64,000 nt of DNA. Source: Candidatus Latescibacterota bacterium (GTDB lineage Bacteria; Krumholzibacteriota; Krumholzibacteriia; JACNKJ01). The notes under the pieces were generated by a model, which was given only the letters and a program-made list of their open reading frames with translations, ran no database searches and was not told where the DNA came from. The stretch lies in assembly GCA_020633725.1 (NCBI GenBank), contig JACKDC010000004.1:62001-126000 (forward strand), given 5' to 3'. This document shows positions 8,534 to 17,850 of this stretch, one piece after another. Made by a program: the position numbers and the translations under genes. Within the stretch, counting starts at the first letter, position 1; each line of letters opens with the position of its first letter.

Positions 8534-10174
8534 CTACTTGAGCAGCACGACGCGCTCGCTCCCCGCCAGACCGGCCTCCGTCTCCAGGCGCGCCAGGTAG
8601 ACGCCGCTCGCGAGTCCCTCCGCCCGCCACGTGACCTGCTGCTCGCCGGCGGGGCGTGGCTCGTCGAGGAGCAGCGCCACCTGCCGGCCCTGCGCGTCGA
8701 CGATCGTGAGCCGCGCGCGAGCGGCGGTCGGCAGTGCGAAGCGCAGCGTCGTGCTCGGGTTGAAGGGGTTGGGCCAGGCCGCCAGGGCGACGCGGGCCGC
8801 CGGCGCGCCATCCGCCGCCGTGGTGAGGCCGGCCAGCGCGGCCTCGGCATTCACCTTCACGCCGCAGGGCTGATCGTAGATCACGTGGTCGCCCGTGTCC
8901 TTGAGGTGCTGGTCCATGGCGTCGGCGTCCATCCAGGGCGCCACGCTCTTCACCAGGCCCACCACGCCGGCCACCAGCGGGCAGGCCATGGACGTGCCGT
9001 CGCTGTACATATAAGGGTTCACGCCGTCGTATCCAAAACTGAGGATGAAGAGCAGCTCGGTGAGGAAGTCCAGCTCGTAGTTGGTCATGATCGTGGACCA
9101 GATCTGCTCGCCGGGCGCGGCGACGTCCACCCAGGCGCCGTAGGTCGAAAAGCTCGCGCGCTGGTTCGCGCTGTTCGTGGCGGCGACGGAGATCACGCGG
9201 TCCAGCGCGGCCGGATACATCTGCGCGCTGGTGTTGTTGTTCCCCGCCGCGGCCACGCAGACGATGCCGGCGGCGCTGGCGTCGTCCACCAGGGCCTGCA
9301 TGAAGCCGAAGTCGCTGAAGGTGCCGCCGAAGCTCATGGAGATCACGCTCGCGCCCTCGGTGATCGCGTAGTCGAAGGCCATGGTCACGGCGGCCACCGA
9401 GAAGGGGTTGCCGCCGCCCACCACCTTGAGCGCCATCAGGCGGCAGTCCCAGCCGGCGCCCGCCACGCCCACGGCGTTGTCCGTGGCCGCGGCCGCGATG
9501 CCCGCGCAGTGGCTGCCGTGGAAGCCCACGTCGATCCCGCCTTCGATGTAGGCCTCGGGGCGGGGGTCGTTGTCGTTTGCGCCGCAGTCCCAGCCGTAGC
9601 GGTCGTCGATCCAGCCGTTGCCGTCGTCGTCGATGCCGTTGCCGTAGATCTCGTCCGTGTTCTGCCACATGTTGGGCCCGAGGTCGGGGTGGCTCCAGTC
9701 GATGCCCGTGTCGATTATGGCGACAGGTGTCGTTTGGCTACCCTGCTCCAGGTCCCATGCCTGGGGCAGGTGGATGCCCGCCGTGGCGCTGGTGATGTGC
9801 CACTGCTGGGCGAGCATCGGGTCGTTCGGCAGCACGAGGAAGTGCAGCAGCCAGTCGGGCGACACGGCGCGGAAGGCGCCGGTGGCGGCGAGGGCGTCAC
9901 GGGCGGCGAGGACGTCCAGGTCGGCGGGGCCGTCCAGACGCAGGTAATCCCGGGGCGAGGCGGGACCGCTCAGGCGCACAGCGCGGGTGAGACCGCGGGC
10001 GGCCAGGGTCGCCGAGAGCGCGGCGTCGCGGCAGGCCAGCGTGCCGTCGGCCTCGATCCGCAGCAGGTCCGGGTCGACGGGAATCGCGAGGAGGCGGCCG
10101 GGGGTGAAGTCGGCCGCGAGGGCCGGGAGAGAGAGGCTGGCGAGAAGTAGCAGCGCGAGGGGCAGGCGGCGCAT
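8534..10174 (-). CDS. Secreted S8 (subtilisin-like) serine protease with FlgD/T9SS-like tail
   Basis: Secreted endopeptidase of 546 residues. Signal peptide MRRLPLALLLLASLSLPALA; a propeptide of about 110 residues; then a catalytic domain with Asp around 154 (AIIDTGIDWSHPDL), His219 (GFHGSHCAG), the oxyanion Asn in AAAGNNN and Ser395 (DGTSMACPLVAG). All three triad residues are present, so it should be active. The C-terminal 80 residues carry PNPFNPSTTLRFALP, VDAQGRQV, SGVYLARL and RVVLLK, the same tail type as the LVIVD protein downstream. GGAGG sits 5 nt before the ATG. It starts 36 nt after the ubiE stop. Confidence 0.92.
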   Translation of the reverse strand: MRRLPLALLLLASLSLPALAADFTPGRLLAIPVDPDLLRIEADGTLACRDAALSATLAARGLTRAVRLSGPASPRDYLRLDGPADLDVLAARDALAATGAFRAVSPDWLLHFLVLPNDPMLAQQWHITSATAGIHLPQAWDLEQGSQTTPVAIIDTGIDWSHPDLGPNMWQNTDEIYGNGIDDDGNGWIDDRYGWDCGANDNDPRPEAYIEGGIDVGFHGSHCAGIAAAATDNAVGVAGAGWDCRLMALKVVGGGNPFSVAAVTMAFDYAITEGASVISMSFGGTFSDFGFMQALVDDASAAGIVCVAAAGNNNTSAQMYPAALDRVISVAATNSANQRASFSTYGAWVDVAAPGEQIWSTIMTNYELDFLTELLFILSFGYDGVNPYMYSDGTSMACPLVAGVVGLVKSVAPWMDADAMDQHLKDTGDHVIYDQPCGVKVNAEAALAGLTTAADGAPAARVALAAWPNPFNPSTTLRFALPTAARARLTIVDAQGRQVALLLDEPRPAGEQQVTWRAEGLASGVYLARLETEAGLAGSERVVLLK

Positions 10175-10210
10175 GGTGACCTCCGGGGCTGGGCGTGCCC
10201 CCTTAGTCTA

Positions 10211-10930
10211 TCACAACTTGACCCCGTGAAAGGCCGTGGCGATGCCCCCGCCGCACTCCCGCCGCCGGATCTCGCCGAGCCCCGCCGCCTCCAGCAGCGC
10301 CGTGAAGCGCTCGCGGCTGACGAAGTCGCCCACCGACGCGGGCAGATAGCGGTAGGCCTCCGGGCTGCCCGAGATCCAGCCGCCCACGCGCGGCAGCACG
10401 TGGTGGAAGTAGACGCGGAAGGCGCGCTCGATCGCGGCGCTTCGCGCGGGGAAGAACTCGAGCACCACCAGCTCGCCGCCGGGGCGGAGCACGCGGACCA
10501 TCTCGGCGAGGCCGGCGTCGAGCCGCGCGAAGTTGCGCACGCCGAAGGCGGCCATCACGCCGTCCACCGCGCCGTCGCCGAGGGGGAGGGCGAGCGCGTC
10601 CGCGACGGCGTAGCCCAGGTAGCCGCGGCGGCCGGCGAGCTTGGCGGCGCCGGTCGCGCACATCGCGGCGACGAAGTCCGTGGACACGAGTTCGCCGTCC
10701 GGCCGCGCGGCCAGCCAGGCGGCGCCCAGATCGCCGGTGCCGGCGGCCACGTCGAGGACGCGACGCACGCCGGGGCCGAACATCCCCACGGCGCGACGGC
10801 GCCAGCGGCGGTCCTGTCCCGCGCTGAGCAGGTGGTTGAGGCGGTCGTAGCTGGGGCTGATGGCGGCGAACATCCGCTGCACGGCGTCGCGCTTGCCAGG
10901 TGCTTCTCCGGTGGGGATCGGCGCGGCCAT
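10211..10930 (-). CDS. ubiE: Demethylmenaquinone/ubiquinone methyltransferase
   Basis: SAM-dependent C-methylation of the quinone ring, the last step of menaquinone synthesis. The 239 residues include the UbiE N-terminal block FAAISPSYDRLNHLLSAGQDRRWRR, SAM motif I VLDVAAGTGDL, and the family signatures AFGVRNF and LVVLEFFPA. Start ATG 10930, one nucleotide after the ubiD stop, so the two are translationally coupled. Menaquinone is more likely than ubiquinone for this type of organism, but the sequence alone does not settle it. Confidence 0.92.
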   Translation of the reverse strand: MAAPIPTGEAPGKRDAVQRMFAAISPSYDRLNHLLSAGQDRRWRRRAVGMFGPGVRRVLDVAAGTGDLGAAWLAARPDGELVSTDFVAAMCATGAAKLAGRRGYLGYAVADALALPLGDGAVDGVMAAFGVRNFARLDAGLAEMVRVLRPGGELVVLEFFPARSAAIERAFRVYFHHVLPRVGGWISGSPEAYRYLPASVGDFVSRERFTALLEAAGLGEIRRRECGGGIATAFHGVKL

Positions 10931-10931
10931 G

Positions 10932-12404
10932 CTAGCCGCGCGGCTCGCCGGGCAGGCGGATGCCGAGCTTCGGCCACAGGGCGTCGACGCGGGCGCGGGT
11001 GGCCTCGTCCATGCTGAGCACCTCGGGCCACTCGCGCGCGAAGCCCTCCTCGGGCCACTTGCGCGTGGCGTCCAGCCCCAACTTGCCGCCGAGGCCGATC
11101 ACGTCGGCGGCGTGGTCGAGCACGTCGGTGATGCCGTCGGCGAAGACCGCGTCGCGCTTGGGGTCGATGTTCGCCGTCACGCGCCAGACCACCTCGGGCA
11201 GGTTCTGCACGTCGACGTCCTCGTCCACCACGATCACGATCTTGCTGAAGGCGAGCTGGCCGGTGCCCCAGATGGCCTGCATCATCTTGCGCGCGTGGCC
11301 GGGGTAGCGCTTGCGGATCGAGATCAGCGCGATGTTGTGGAAGACGCCCTCGACCGGCAGGTGCATGTCCACGATCTCGGGGAACTGCGTCTTGATGAGG
11401 GGCAGGAAGAGCCGCTCCGTGGCCTTGCCCATGGGGCCGTCCTCCTGGGGCGGCGGGCCCACCACGATGCTGGGGTAGATGGCGTCGGCGCGCTGCGTGA
11501 CGGCGGTGACGTGCAGGACCGGGTACATCTCGGCGAGGCTGTAGTAGCCGGTGTGGTCGCCGAAAGGGCCCTCGAGACGGCGCTCGCCGGGCTCCACGTA
11601 GCCCTCGATGACGAACTCGGCCTCGGCGGGCACGAGCAGGTCCACGGTCTTGGCCTTCACCAGCTCGATGGGCCGCCGGGCGAGGAAGCCGGCGAGCAGG
11701 CACTCGTCGATGCCTTCGGGCAGCGGCGCGCTGGCCGCGTAGATCATGGCCGGGTGCCCGCCGAAGACCACGGCGACGGGCACGCGTTCGCCGCGCGCCT
11801 CGGCCTCGCGGTGATGCTGCGCGCCGACCTTGTGCATCTGCCAGTGCATGCCGCAGGTGTTGCGGTCGAAGATCTGCACGCGGTACATGCCCACGTTGCG
11901 CGCGCCGGTGGCAGGATCCTTGGTGAAGATCTGCGTCTGCGTGAGGTAGTGGCCGCCGTCGCCGGGCCAGCAGAGCTGGGCGGGGATGTTCTCGAGGTTC
12001 ACGTCGTCGCCCGTGAAGACGCGCTCCTGCGAGGCGCCGCGGCCCACGGTCTTGGGCAGGATGCGCGCCATGCCGGCCAGCGTCGGCAACATGGCCAGCT
12101 TGTCGCGGATGCTGCCGGGAGGCGCGAGATGGACCATCGCCTCGATGCGCGCGGCCGCCTCGGCGAGCGTCTCGCCGCCCAGGGCCCAGGCCATGCGCTG
12201 ATCGGTGCCGAACAGATTGATCACCAGCGGCGTGTCGAAGCCCTCCACGCGCTCGAAGAGCAGGGCCGGGCCGCCCGCGCGCACCGTGCGCAGCGCGATC
12301 TCGGTGATCTCCAGGTCCCGGCTCACGGGTTCGCCGATGCGCAGCAGCTCGCCCTTGGATTCCAGGAACGCAATGTAGTCGCGAAGATTCTTGAACTCGG
12401 GCAT
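10932..12404 (-). CDS. ubiD: UbiD-family prenylated-FMN decarboxylase
   Basis: Non-oxidative decarboxylase using prenylated FMN; next to ubiE it probably acts in quinone synthesis, in the UbiD or futalosine-route role. The 490 residues include the N-terminal LRDYIAFLESKGELLRI, the cofactor region NVGMYRVQIFDRNTCGMHWQMHK, the catalytic Glu/Arg segment VEPGERRLEGPFGDHTGYYS, and the C-terminal WPEE / LWPKLGI block. The prenyltransferase UbiX is not adjacent. Start ATG 12404 is chosen because family similarity begins at MPEFKNLRDYI. There is no Shine-Dalgarno in front (a CT-rich stretch), which hints at a leaderless or S1-dependent start. Confidence 0.9.
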   Translation of the reverse strand: MPEFKNLRDYIAFLESKGELLRIGEPVSRDLEITEIALRTVRAGGPALLFERVEGFDTPLVINLFGTDQRMAWALGGETLAEAAARIEAMVHLAPPGSIRDKLAMLPTLAGMARILPKTVGRGASQERVFTGDDVNLENIPAQLCWPGDGGHYLTQTQIFTKDPATGARNVGMYRVQIFDRNTCGMHWQMHKVGAQHHREAEARGERVPVAVVFGGHPAMIYAASAPLPEGIDECLLAGFLARRPIELVKAKTVDLLVPAEAEFVIEGYVEPGERRLEGPFGDHTGYYSLAEMYPVLHVTAVTQRADAIYPSIVVGPPPQEDGPMGKATERLFLPLIKTQFPEIVDMHLPVEGVFHNIALISIRKRYPGHARKMMQAIWGTGQLAFSKIVIVVDEDVDVQNLPEVVWRVTANIDPKRDAVFADGITDVLDHAADVIGLGGKLGLDATRKWPEEGFAREWPEVLSMDEATRARVDALWPKLGIRLPGEPRG

Positions 12405-12540
12405 GGGGGAAGAAGTAGCATGCCGGCTGCGGCGCGGCAAGAGCACGCGCGGGGCCGCTGGCGCGAGATCCGTCCAGCGGATATACTGGTGGATTCCAGG
12501 TCCTTGAGAGCGTGACGCCAAGCGGTGAGGAGGTGAGGCG

Positions 12541-13854
12541 ATGAAGCGCGGGCCGATGACGGCGGGCACTGCCCTGCTGGTCGCGCTGCTGTGGGCCGGC
12601 CGCCTCGCCGCCGCGACGGTGCACGTTCCCGCGGACGTCCCGACCATCGCCGCCGGTCTGGACGTGGTCGAGCCTGGCGACACCGTCCTCGTGGCCGCGG
12701 GCACCTACCACGAGTACAACCTCGAGCTGCCGTCCCGCGTGACCCTGCTGGGGGCGTCCGGCATCGACGCCACCGTGATCGACGCCCAGGGCGACGGCCG
12801 CGTGCTGGCCGTGCGCTCGGCCGTGGCCGGCACGCGCATCGAAAACTTCACCCTCACGGGGGGACGGCTCTGGCGTCCCAGCGCCGACGCCGCCGGCCTC
12901 TGGGTGCAGAGCGGCTCCACGCTCACCGTCCGCGACTGCCGCATCGTGGGGAACAACGCCAGTGGCAGCACCGAGCTGGGCGCCATGGGCGCCGGCGTGG
13001 TGGACTCCTGGGTCACCTTCGAGCGCTGCAGCTTCGAGGAGAACGGCACGGGGGCCAGCAGCGACGGCTCCACCGCCGGCCTCGGCTGCTGGCACTCGAT
13101 CGTCTCGCTCACCGACTGCGAGTTCGTGGGCAATCGCGGCTTCCAGAGCCCGGCGGGCGGTCTACTTTGCCGCGACGGCTCCGCCGTGGTCGCCCGCGGC
13201 TGCCTCTTCCGGGACAACTGGGCCACCCGGCACGGCGCGATCGCCGTGGAGGAGTCGGACCTCGAGCTGAGGGACTGCGTCCTCGACGGCAACGCGGCCA
13301 CCTACGAAGGCGGGGGCATCTACACCCACGGCGCCGAGCTCGCCATCGACAACTGCCTGATCGCCGGCGGCCACTACGCCGACTTCGGGGGCGGGCTGCT
13401 CCTCGAGAGCAGCAGCGTGACGATCACCGGCTCCACCATCACCCGCAACCGCACCGACGACGGCGCCTGGCCCGGCGTGCCGGGCGGCGGGCTGCGCTGT
13501 CTGGGCTCCACCGTCTCGGTGTCCATGTCGGTGATCTGGGGCAACTGCACCGACCTCGGCGTGGGCAACGACGCCCAGGTGGTCAGCGGCAGCCTGAGCT
13601 TCAGCTGCTGCGTGGTGAATCCGGACACCGTCGCCGGCGCCGCCAGCTTCCTTGACGGCTGCATCGCCCAGGACCCAGATTTCTGCGGGCCGGCCGGCTG
13701 CGGCCAGGGCGGAGGCGACTACCGGGTGGACGGCGCGTCCGTCTGCCTGCCCGCGCTGAACGACTGCGGCGCACGCCTCGGCGCCTTCGGCCGCGGCTGC
13801 GGCGAGACGGGCGTCGAGCGCAGTTCGTGGAGCGCCGTGAAGTCGCGCTACTGA
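12541..13854 (+). CDS. Secreted right-handed beta-helix protein with C-terminal WSxVKxxY motif
   Basis: 437-residue exported protein. Signal peptide MKRGPMTAGTALLVALLWAGRLAAA, then the usual entry strand of pectate-lyase-like solenoids (TVHVPADVPTIAAGLDVVEPGDTVLVAAGTY in outline) and many beta-helix turns (VTLLGASG, LTVRDCRIVGNNAS, LELRDCVLDGNAAT, VTITGSTITRNRT). No catalytic motif is recognisable. It lacks the FlgD-like tail and instead ends SSWSAVKSRY, the motif also found on four secreted proteins between 17.1 and 20.1 kb. GGAGG lies 7 nt before the ATG. A TATACT element at 12484 may be its -10. Confidence 0.8.
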   Translation: MKRGPMTAGTALLVALLWAGRLAAATVHVPADVPTIAAGLDVVEPGDTVLVAAGTYHEYNLELPSRVTLLGASGIDATVIDAQGDGRVLAVRSAVAGTRIENFTLTGGRLWRPSADAAGLWVQSGSTLTVRDCRIVGNNASGSTELGAMGAGVVDSWVTFERCSFEENGTGASSDGSTAGLGCWHSIVSLTDCEFVGNRGFQSPAGGLLCRDGSAVVARGCLFRDNWATRHGAIAVEESDLELRDCVLDGNAATYEGGGIYTHGAELAIDNCLIAGGHYADFGGGLLLESSSVTITGSTITRNRTDDGAWPGVPGGGLRCLGSTVSVSMSVIWGNCTDLGVGNDAQVVSGSLSFSCCVVNPDTVAGAASFLDGCIAQDPDFCGPAGCGQGGGDYRVDGASVCLPALNDCGARLGAFGRGCGETGVERSSWSAVKSRY

Positions 13855-13863
13855 CCGCGGCGC

Positions 13864-13878
13864 TGGCACGCCGCTTGG
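13864..13878 (+). promoter_or_regulatory. Possible sigma-54-type promoter, imperfect -12
   Basis: TGGCACG-N4-TTGG matches the -24 box fully and the spacing to -12, but has GG where GC is expected. It lies 45 nt before the outer-membrane barrel start. The mismatch at a key base keeps confidence low. Confidence 0.25.
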
Positions 13879-13922
13879 ACAGGGGACAAAGCGCCCCTCA
13901 ACTCGCATCGCGGGAGGAAGTC

Positions 13923-14594
13923 ATGCGGACGTTTCGGACACTAACGGTCTTCACCGTGCTGCTCTTCTGCACGACGGCGCCCTCGGCGGCCGCGGAGTTC
14001 TCCACCGGCGTGGAGCTGGGGCACGACCTCGGCCTCGGCGGCGCGCTGAACCTGGAGGCCATCGACTTCGCGCAGGGGCTGCCCTTCAGCCTGCGGATGA
14101 GCCTGGGCTACTGGCGTCTCGATCCCGGCGACGCCCTGGCCGCGCGGCACGCCTTCATCAACGACAACGAGAACGGCACCCCCCAGTCCACGGGGCGGAA
14201 CGTCGCCTGGCGGATGGACCTGCTGCGCGAACTGAACTGGGGGCCGCTGGCCGGATCGCGGGCCTTCGTGGGGCCGCGCTATGCGTCGTTCAAGGGGACC
14301 TTCGATTTCGTGGGGGGCAACGAGAAGTTCGACGTCACCAGCAGCCACTGGGGCTGGGGCGCCGGCCTCGAGCGGCGCTGGGCCATGGGCCCGCGCTGGG
14401 GCTTCTCCATGGGCGGCGGCGCGGACTACTACCTGGCCAGTGCGATCTCCGGCCACGACACGTCCTACAGCCCCGACGGCGAGAACGTGGAGCCGCGCGA
14501 CGGCTATGACTACGACGCCGCCGACGAGGCCGTCAACCAGCCCAAGCTGGAGTGGCGGCTGAGCCTGGGCTTCGACCTGCGGCTGGGGGGCTAG
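13923..14594 (+). CDS. Predicted outer-membrane beta-barrel protein
   Basis: 223 residues. Signal peptide ending in PSAAA, then alternating amphipathic strands rich in Gly and aromatics (LPFSLRMSLGYWRLD, ALERRWAMGPRWGFSMGGGADYYLA-type, LEWRLSLGFDLRLGG at the very end), typical of a small 8-10-strand OmpW/OmpA-like barrel. No family motif is recognised. Start ATG 13923 has GGGAGG 5 nt upstream. Its TAG stop overlaps the stop of the convergent MFS gene by 4 nt. Confidence 0.65.
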   Translation: MRTFRTLTVFTVLLFCTTAPSAAAEFSTGVELGHDLGLGGALNLEAIDFAQGLPFSLRMSLGYWRLDPGDALAARHAFINDNENGTPQSTGRNVAWRMDLLRELNWGPLAGSRAFVGPRYASFKGTFDFVGGNEKFDVTSSHWGWGAGLERRWAMGPRWGFSMGGGADYYLASAISGHDTSYSPDGENVEPRDGYDYDAADEAVNQPKLEWRLSLGFDLRLGG

Positions 14595-15835
14595 AGCCGC
14601 CTGAGGCTCGGCACGGCGAAGCCCACCAGCCCGCAGCACATGCCGAAGAAGCCCCAGGTGCCGAAGAGGATGTGGGTGGGCAGGACGTCCAGCAGCAGGC
14701 CGGTGACGCCGCTGGCCAGGGCCGTCATTCCCACCACGGCCATCCCCACGAAGGCGAAGGCGCGCCCCTGCAGCGCCGGCGCCACCACCTCCTGCACGAT
14801 GCTCACGCGGTAGACCGTGATCCACGGGATGAACAGCGCGTGGAAGAGGATCAGCGGCACCAGCCAGCGGAAGGGCGGGCCCAGGAGCATGGGGACGTAG
14901 GTGAGGCCGTCGAAGGCCATGCCCACGAGCCAGAGCTTGCCCATCCCTGCGCGGGGCCGCCAGCGCAGGAGCGCCAGCGAGCCGAGGATCATCCCCGCGG
15001 CCAGCACCGACTCGATCGCCCCCAGATAGCCGGCCGGCAGGCCGAGGTCGATGCCCACGTAGGCCGGCATGGCCACGATGGCCGGCCCCATGATGAAGAA
15101 GTTGTTCACCGCGGTGAGCAGCAGCAGCCAGCGCAGTTCACGGCGTTTCCAGGCCAGGGCGAAGCCGGCCTTGAGTTCGTCCCAGGCGAGCCGACCCGCC
15201 CCCGGGGGCGGGCCGCCCGTCTCGCCGGCCTCGAGCAGCGTCTCGGGGCCCGCGGGCTCGAGCAGCGCGGACGTGGGGCCGCGCATTCCCAGCAGCAGGG
15301 CCCAGCTGACGAGGAAGATCAGGGCCGGGCCCGCGAAGGCCCAGCTGACGCCCAGCCAGGGGACGAGCAGCGGATAGACCAGCGGTCCCAGCAGCCAGGC
15401 GAACTGGTCCGAGACCTGCACCAGCGCATTCGCGCCCACGCGGTCGCCGCGGCCCACGAGCTGGGGGACGAGGGCGTCGCGGGCGGGCGTGAAGAGGCTG
15501 GTGGCCAGCGCGAGCCCTAAGGCCGCCGCGGCGCCGGCGCCGAGGCCGCGATAGCCGGCGAGGAAGACCAAGGGCACGGCCCACATCAGCGCGCTGCGCG
15601 CGAGGCTCGCGCCGAGCATGACGCGCCGCCTGTCCAGACGGTCCACCAGCACGCCGGCCAACGCGCCGAAGAGGAGGATGGGCAGGTACTCCAGCATGGC
15701 CACGAGGCCCATGGCGCGCTTGGAGCCCGTGAGCTCCTTGGCGAACCAGATCAGCGCCAGGTGAAAGCTGGCGTCGCCGAGCCGGCTGGCGAACTGGCCG
15801 GCGGCGAGCAGCAGCAGGTTGCGGTCACGAAACAC
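14591..15835 (-). CDS. MFS transporter (MFS_3/EntS-like exporter)
   Basis: 414-residue inner-membrane protein with about 10-12 hydrophobic segments. The cytoplasmic loop after TM2 carries the MFS signature LAGVLVDRLDRRRVM, and TM1 starts with AGQFASRLGDASFHLAL, as in the enterobactin-exporter-like MFS_3 group. A hydrophilic central loop (about residues 195-225) contains GGPPPGAG, encoded by an 18-bp GC palindrome also found near 22.3-22.5 kb. The substrate is unknown; drug or small-metabolite export is the usual role. It shares a 4-nt stop overlap with the convergent barrel gene. Confidence 0.85.
   Translation of the reverse strand: MFRDRNLLLLAAGQFASRLGDASFHLALIWFAKELTGSKRAMGLVAMLEYLPILLFGALAGVLVDRLDRRRVMLGASLARSALMWAVPLVFLAGYRGLGAGAAAALGLALATSLFTPARDALVPQLVGRGDRVGANALVQVSDQFAWLLGPLVYPLLVPWLGVSWAFAGPALIFLVSWALLLGMRGPTSALLEPAGPETLLEAGETGGPPPGAGRLAWDELKAGFALAWKRRELRWLLLLTAVNNFFIMGPAIVAMPAYVGIDLGLPAGYLGAIESVLAAGMILGSLALLRWRPRAGMGKLWLVGMAFDGLTYVPMLLGPPFRWLVPLILFHALFIPWITVYRVSIVQEVVAPALQGRAFAFVGMAVVGMTALASGVTGLLLDVLPTHILFGTWGFFGMCCGLVGFAVPSLRRL
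15195..15212. repeat. GC palindrome CCCGCCCCCGGGGGCGGG inside the MFS gene
   Basis: Perfect 18-nt palindrome in the codons of the central loop of the MFS transporter. Near-identical copies with one to three extra bases in the centre lie at 22313-22333 and 22479-22497. Confidence 0.5.
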
Positions 15836-15903
15836 GTTGCCCGGCCTTGCCCACGCCCCTAGACTGGCAGCGCGCCGGTGGGTCCGGCGGAAAGCGATGG
15901 CGG

Positions 15904-17172
15904 ATGATGGCCCTCAGGCTCAAGGACAACAAGACCCTCCTCTTTCTCATCCTGCTCGCCTTCAGCTTCCTGCTCTTCGGGCGCATCCTCAACAACCAGT
16001 TCTGGACGGCGGCCGAGTACGAGTACCTGGCCCAGAGCCTGTCCAGCGACAGCCTGGACGAGTTCGGGCTCGGCACGCAGCACCCGCACCCCATCGTCGG
16101 CGTCTTCCACCGCGTCGAGTACCTGTTCTTCGGGGACAAGCCCGCGGGCTACTACCTGCTGAACATCTTCATCCACGCGCTCAACGCGTTCCTGCTCTAC
16201 CTGCTGATCACGATGATCCTGCACGACTTCGGGATCGCCTTCCTCAGCGCCAGCCTCTTCGCCTTCGCGGTGGGCAACTACGGCAAGGAGGTCATGTACG
16301 CCGCCGGGGTGAGCGGCATCCTCATGCATGCGGTGTTCATCCTGACGGTGATGTTCTACGTGATCAACGAGACCCGGGGCAAGGGCCGGCTGCTGTCGTG
16401 GTGGTTCCTGGGGACGGTGTTCTTCTTCACGCTGTCGATCGTCAACCGCTTCGCCTTTCTCAGCGGGATCGGCGTGCTGCTGGCCTACAACGTGTTCTTC
16501 CGCAAGGAGCGGCAGGATCGCGGCGTCCTGGACGGCCCCCTGCTCACGCTGCTCATCTTCGGCGGGGTGCTCACGGGCTTCCAGTGGGACAGCTTCCGCA
16601 GCGTCACCGAGTCCTACCCCGAGGGCTGGGGGGCGGGCTTCTTCGCGCTCAACTTCCTGCGCAACATCCCCGGCTACCTGGTGCACATGGTCTATCCCAT
16701 CCACTACACGGAGCTGGTGGTGGAGGGGTCGCCGCTGGCCACGATCTACGCCTGGAGTGGCTGGATCCGCCCCGTGCTGGCGACGATCATCTTCAGCTAC
16801 ATGGCCTACGGCTTCGTGTTCGGCAACAAGACCCTGCGCTTCTTCATCGCCTGGGTGGTGCTGACGATCCTGCCCTTCTGCTTCTTCTACCTGCCGGGCG
16901 ACTGGATCAACACGAAGTACCTCTACCTGGCCTCGGCGGGCTTCTGCCTGATCCTGGCCACGGGCACGATGAAGATGGTGCGCGTGCTCGTCGGCCGCGG
17001 CTGGCGCCGGCTGGTGCCGCTGGCGATCCCCGTGTGGTTCATCCTGCTGTCGGGCTTCCTCGTGATGCGCCTCGACCACTCCTACGAGGAACGGGCCCGG
17101 CTGCCGGAAACCCAGCAGCTCAAGGCCCGTTTTCTCGAACTCAAGCGCGAAAGCCTGAACGCGGATCGCTAG
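15904..17172 (+). CDS. Polytopic membrane protein, GT-C/TMTC-like
   Basis: 422 residues with about ten transmembrane segments. The first extracytoplasmic loop (NNQFWTAAEYEYLAQSL, then HPHPIVGVFHRVEYLFFGDKPAGYYLLNIFIHALNAFLLY) matches the layout of GT-C glycosyltransferases related to TMTC proteins, where an acidic residue in loop 1 and the sequence 'YYLLNIxxHxxNA' are typical. No donor or acceptor can be named. Two adjacent ATGs (15904 and 15907) are possible starts, with weak GGCGG upstream. Its TAG overlaps the stop of the next, convergent gene by 4 nt. Confidence 0.65.
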   Translation: MMALRLKDNKTLLFLILLAFSFLLFGRILNNQFWTAAEYEYLAQSLSSDSLDEFGLGTQHPHPIVGVFHRVEYLFFGDKPAGYYLLNIFIHALNAFLLYLLITMILHDFGIAFLSASLFAFAVGNYGKEVMYAAGVSGILMHAVFILTVMFYVINETRGKGRLLSWWFLGTVFFFTLSIVNRFAFLSGIGVLLAYNVFFRKERQDRGVLDGPLLTLLIFGGVLTGFQWDSFRSVTESYPEGWGAGFFALNFLRNIPGYLVHMVYPIHYTELVVEGSPLATIYAWSGWIRPVLATIIFSYMAYGFVFGNKTLRFFIAWVVLTILPFCFFYLPGDWINTKYLYLASAGFCLILATGTMKMVRVLVGRGWRRLVPLAIPVWFILLSGFLVMRLDHSYEERARLPETQQLKARFLELKRESLNADR

Positions 17173-17696
17173 TAGAGCGCCTTCACGCCCGACAGGGTGT
17201 GCGCCTCCGTCGCGACGGGGCACATCACGAAGGGCAGGTCGCCGCCGATCCAGTGCGGCGGGTCGCCCCACTCGTCCCCGTACTGCTTCCAGTGCAAGTT
17301 GTAGGGCCCGCACTCGGTGTTCGGGTTGATGAAGACGGTGACGTAGAAGGTGCCGCCGGTGCCGTCGACGATCTCGCCGTAGCCGCCGTCGCCGTCGATG
17401 AAGTGCGCGTACTCGTCGTAGTCGCCCGAGGTGCTGAAGTCGAAGCTCCAGCCGGCGCCGCCGTCGTCGTAGGTGCCGTCGAGCACGTTGAAGGTCTCGG
17501 GAAAGCGGAAGCGCACCTCGGTGGTCCACTCGGCGTCGGGGCTGCCGTTGTAGACGTAGAACTCGAAGGTCACCGTGTCGCCCGGATCGGCGGAGCTGGG
17601 GCCGACGAGGGTGACGTAGCTCCCGTTCATGTCCTGGGCCAGGGCGGGTGCCGCCAGCAGCGTGAAGGCCGCGAGCGCGAGCAGCAGTCGTTTCAT
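17169..17696 (-). CDS. Small secreted beta-sandwich protein, paralogue 1 of 3
   Basis: 175 residues, exactly the length of the paralogues at 18886 and 19563. Signal peptide MKRLLLALAAFTLLAAPALA, then the shared sequence QDMNGSYVTLVGPSSADPGDTVTFEFYVYNGSPDAEWTTE in outline, a Gly/Asp-rich stretch (DGDGGYGEIVDG) and a C-terminal TEAHTLSGVKALY, the most divergent form of the shared C-terminal motif (Leu for Trp). Predicted all-beta and extracellular or periplasmic; function unknown. GGGAGG 4 nt before the ATG. It converges on the GT-C-like gene with a 4-nt stop overlap. Confidence 0.75.
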   Translation of the reverse strand: MKRLLLALAAFTLLAAPALAQDMNGSYVTLVGPSSADPGDTVTFEFYVYNGSPDAEWTTEVRFRFPETFNVLDGTYDDGGAGWSFDFSTSGDYDEYAHFIDGDGGYGEIVDGTGGTFYVTVFINPNTECGPYNLHWKQYGDEWGDPPHWIGGDLPFVMCPVATEAHTLSGVKALY

Positions 17697-17850
17697 GGGT
17701 CCTCCCAGTTCAATCCGGTAGTCAATCAAAGTGGTCAGAGTCGGCGCAGATCGTGGAAGGCCGTGAGGGTTGGGATCGAGGGGGCTCCCGGTGCCACGAT
17801 ATCTTCGTAAGTCTAGCTCAGTTTGTCTCCAAAGTTAACCGCGAAGTGCG

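Noticed and set aside
6176..10150. Very long plus-strand open frame (over 1300 codons)
   Set aside because: It lies antisense to the LVIVD protein and the subtilase, has His/Ala/Gly/Arg-rich low-complexity translation and no domain; it is a shadow created by high GC content.
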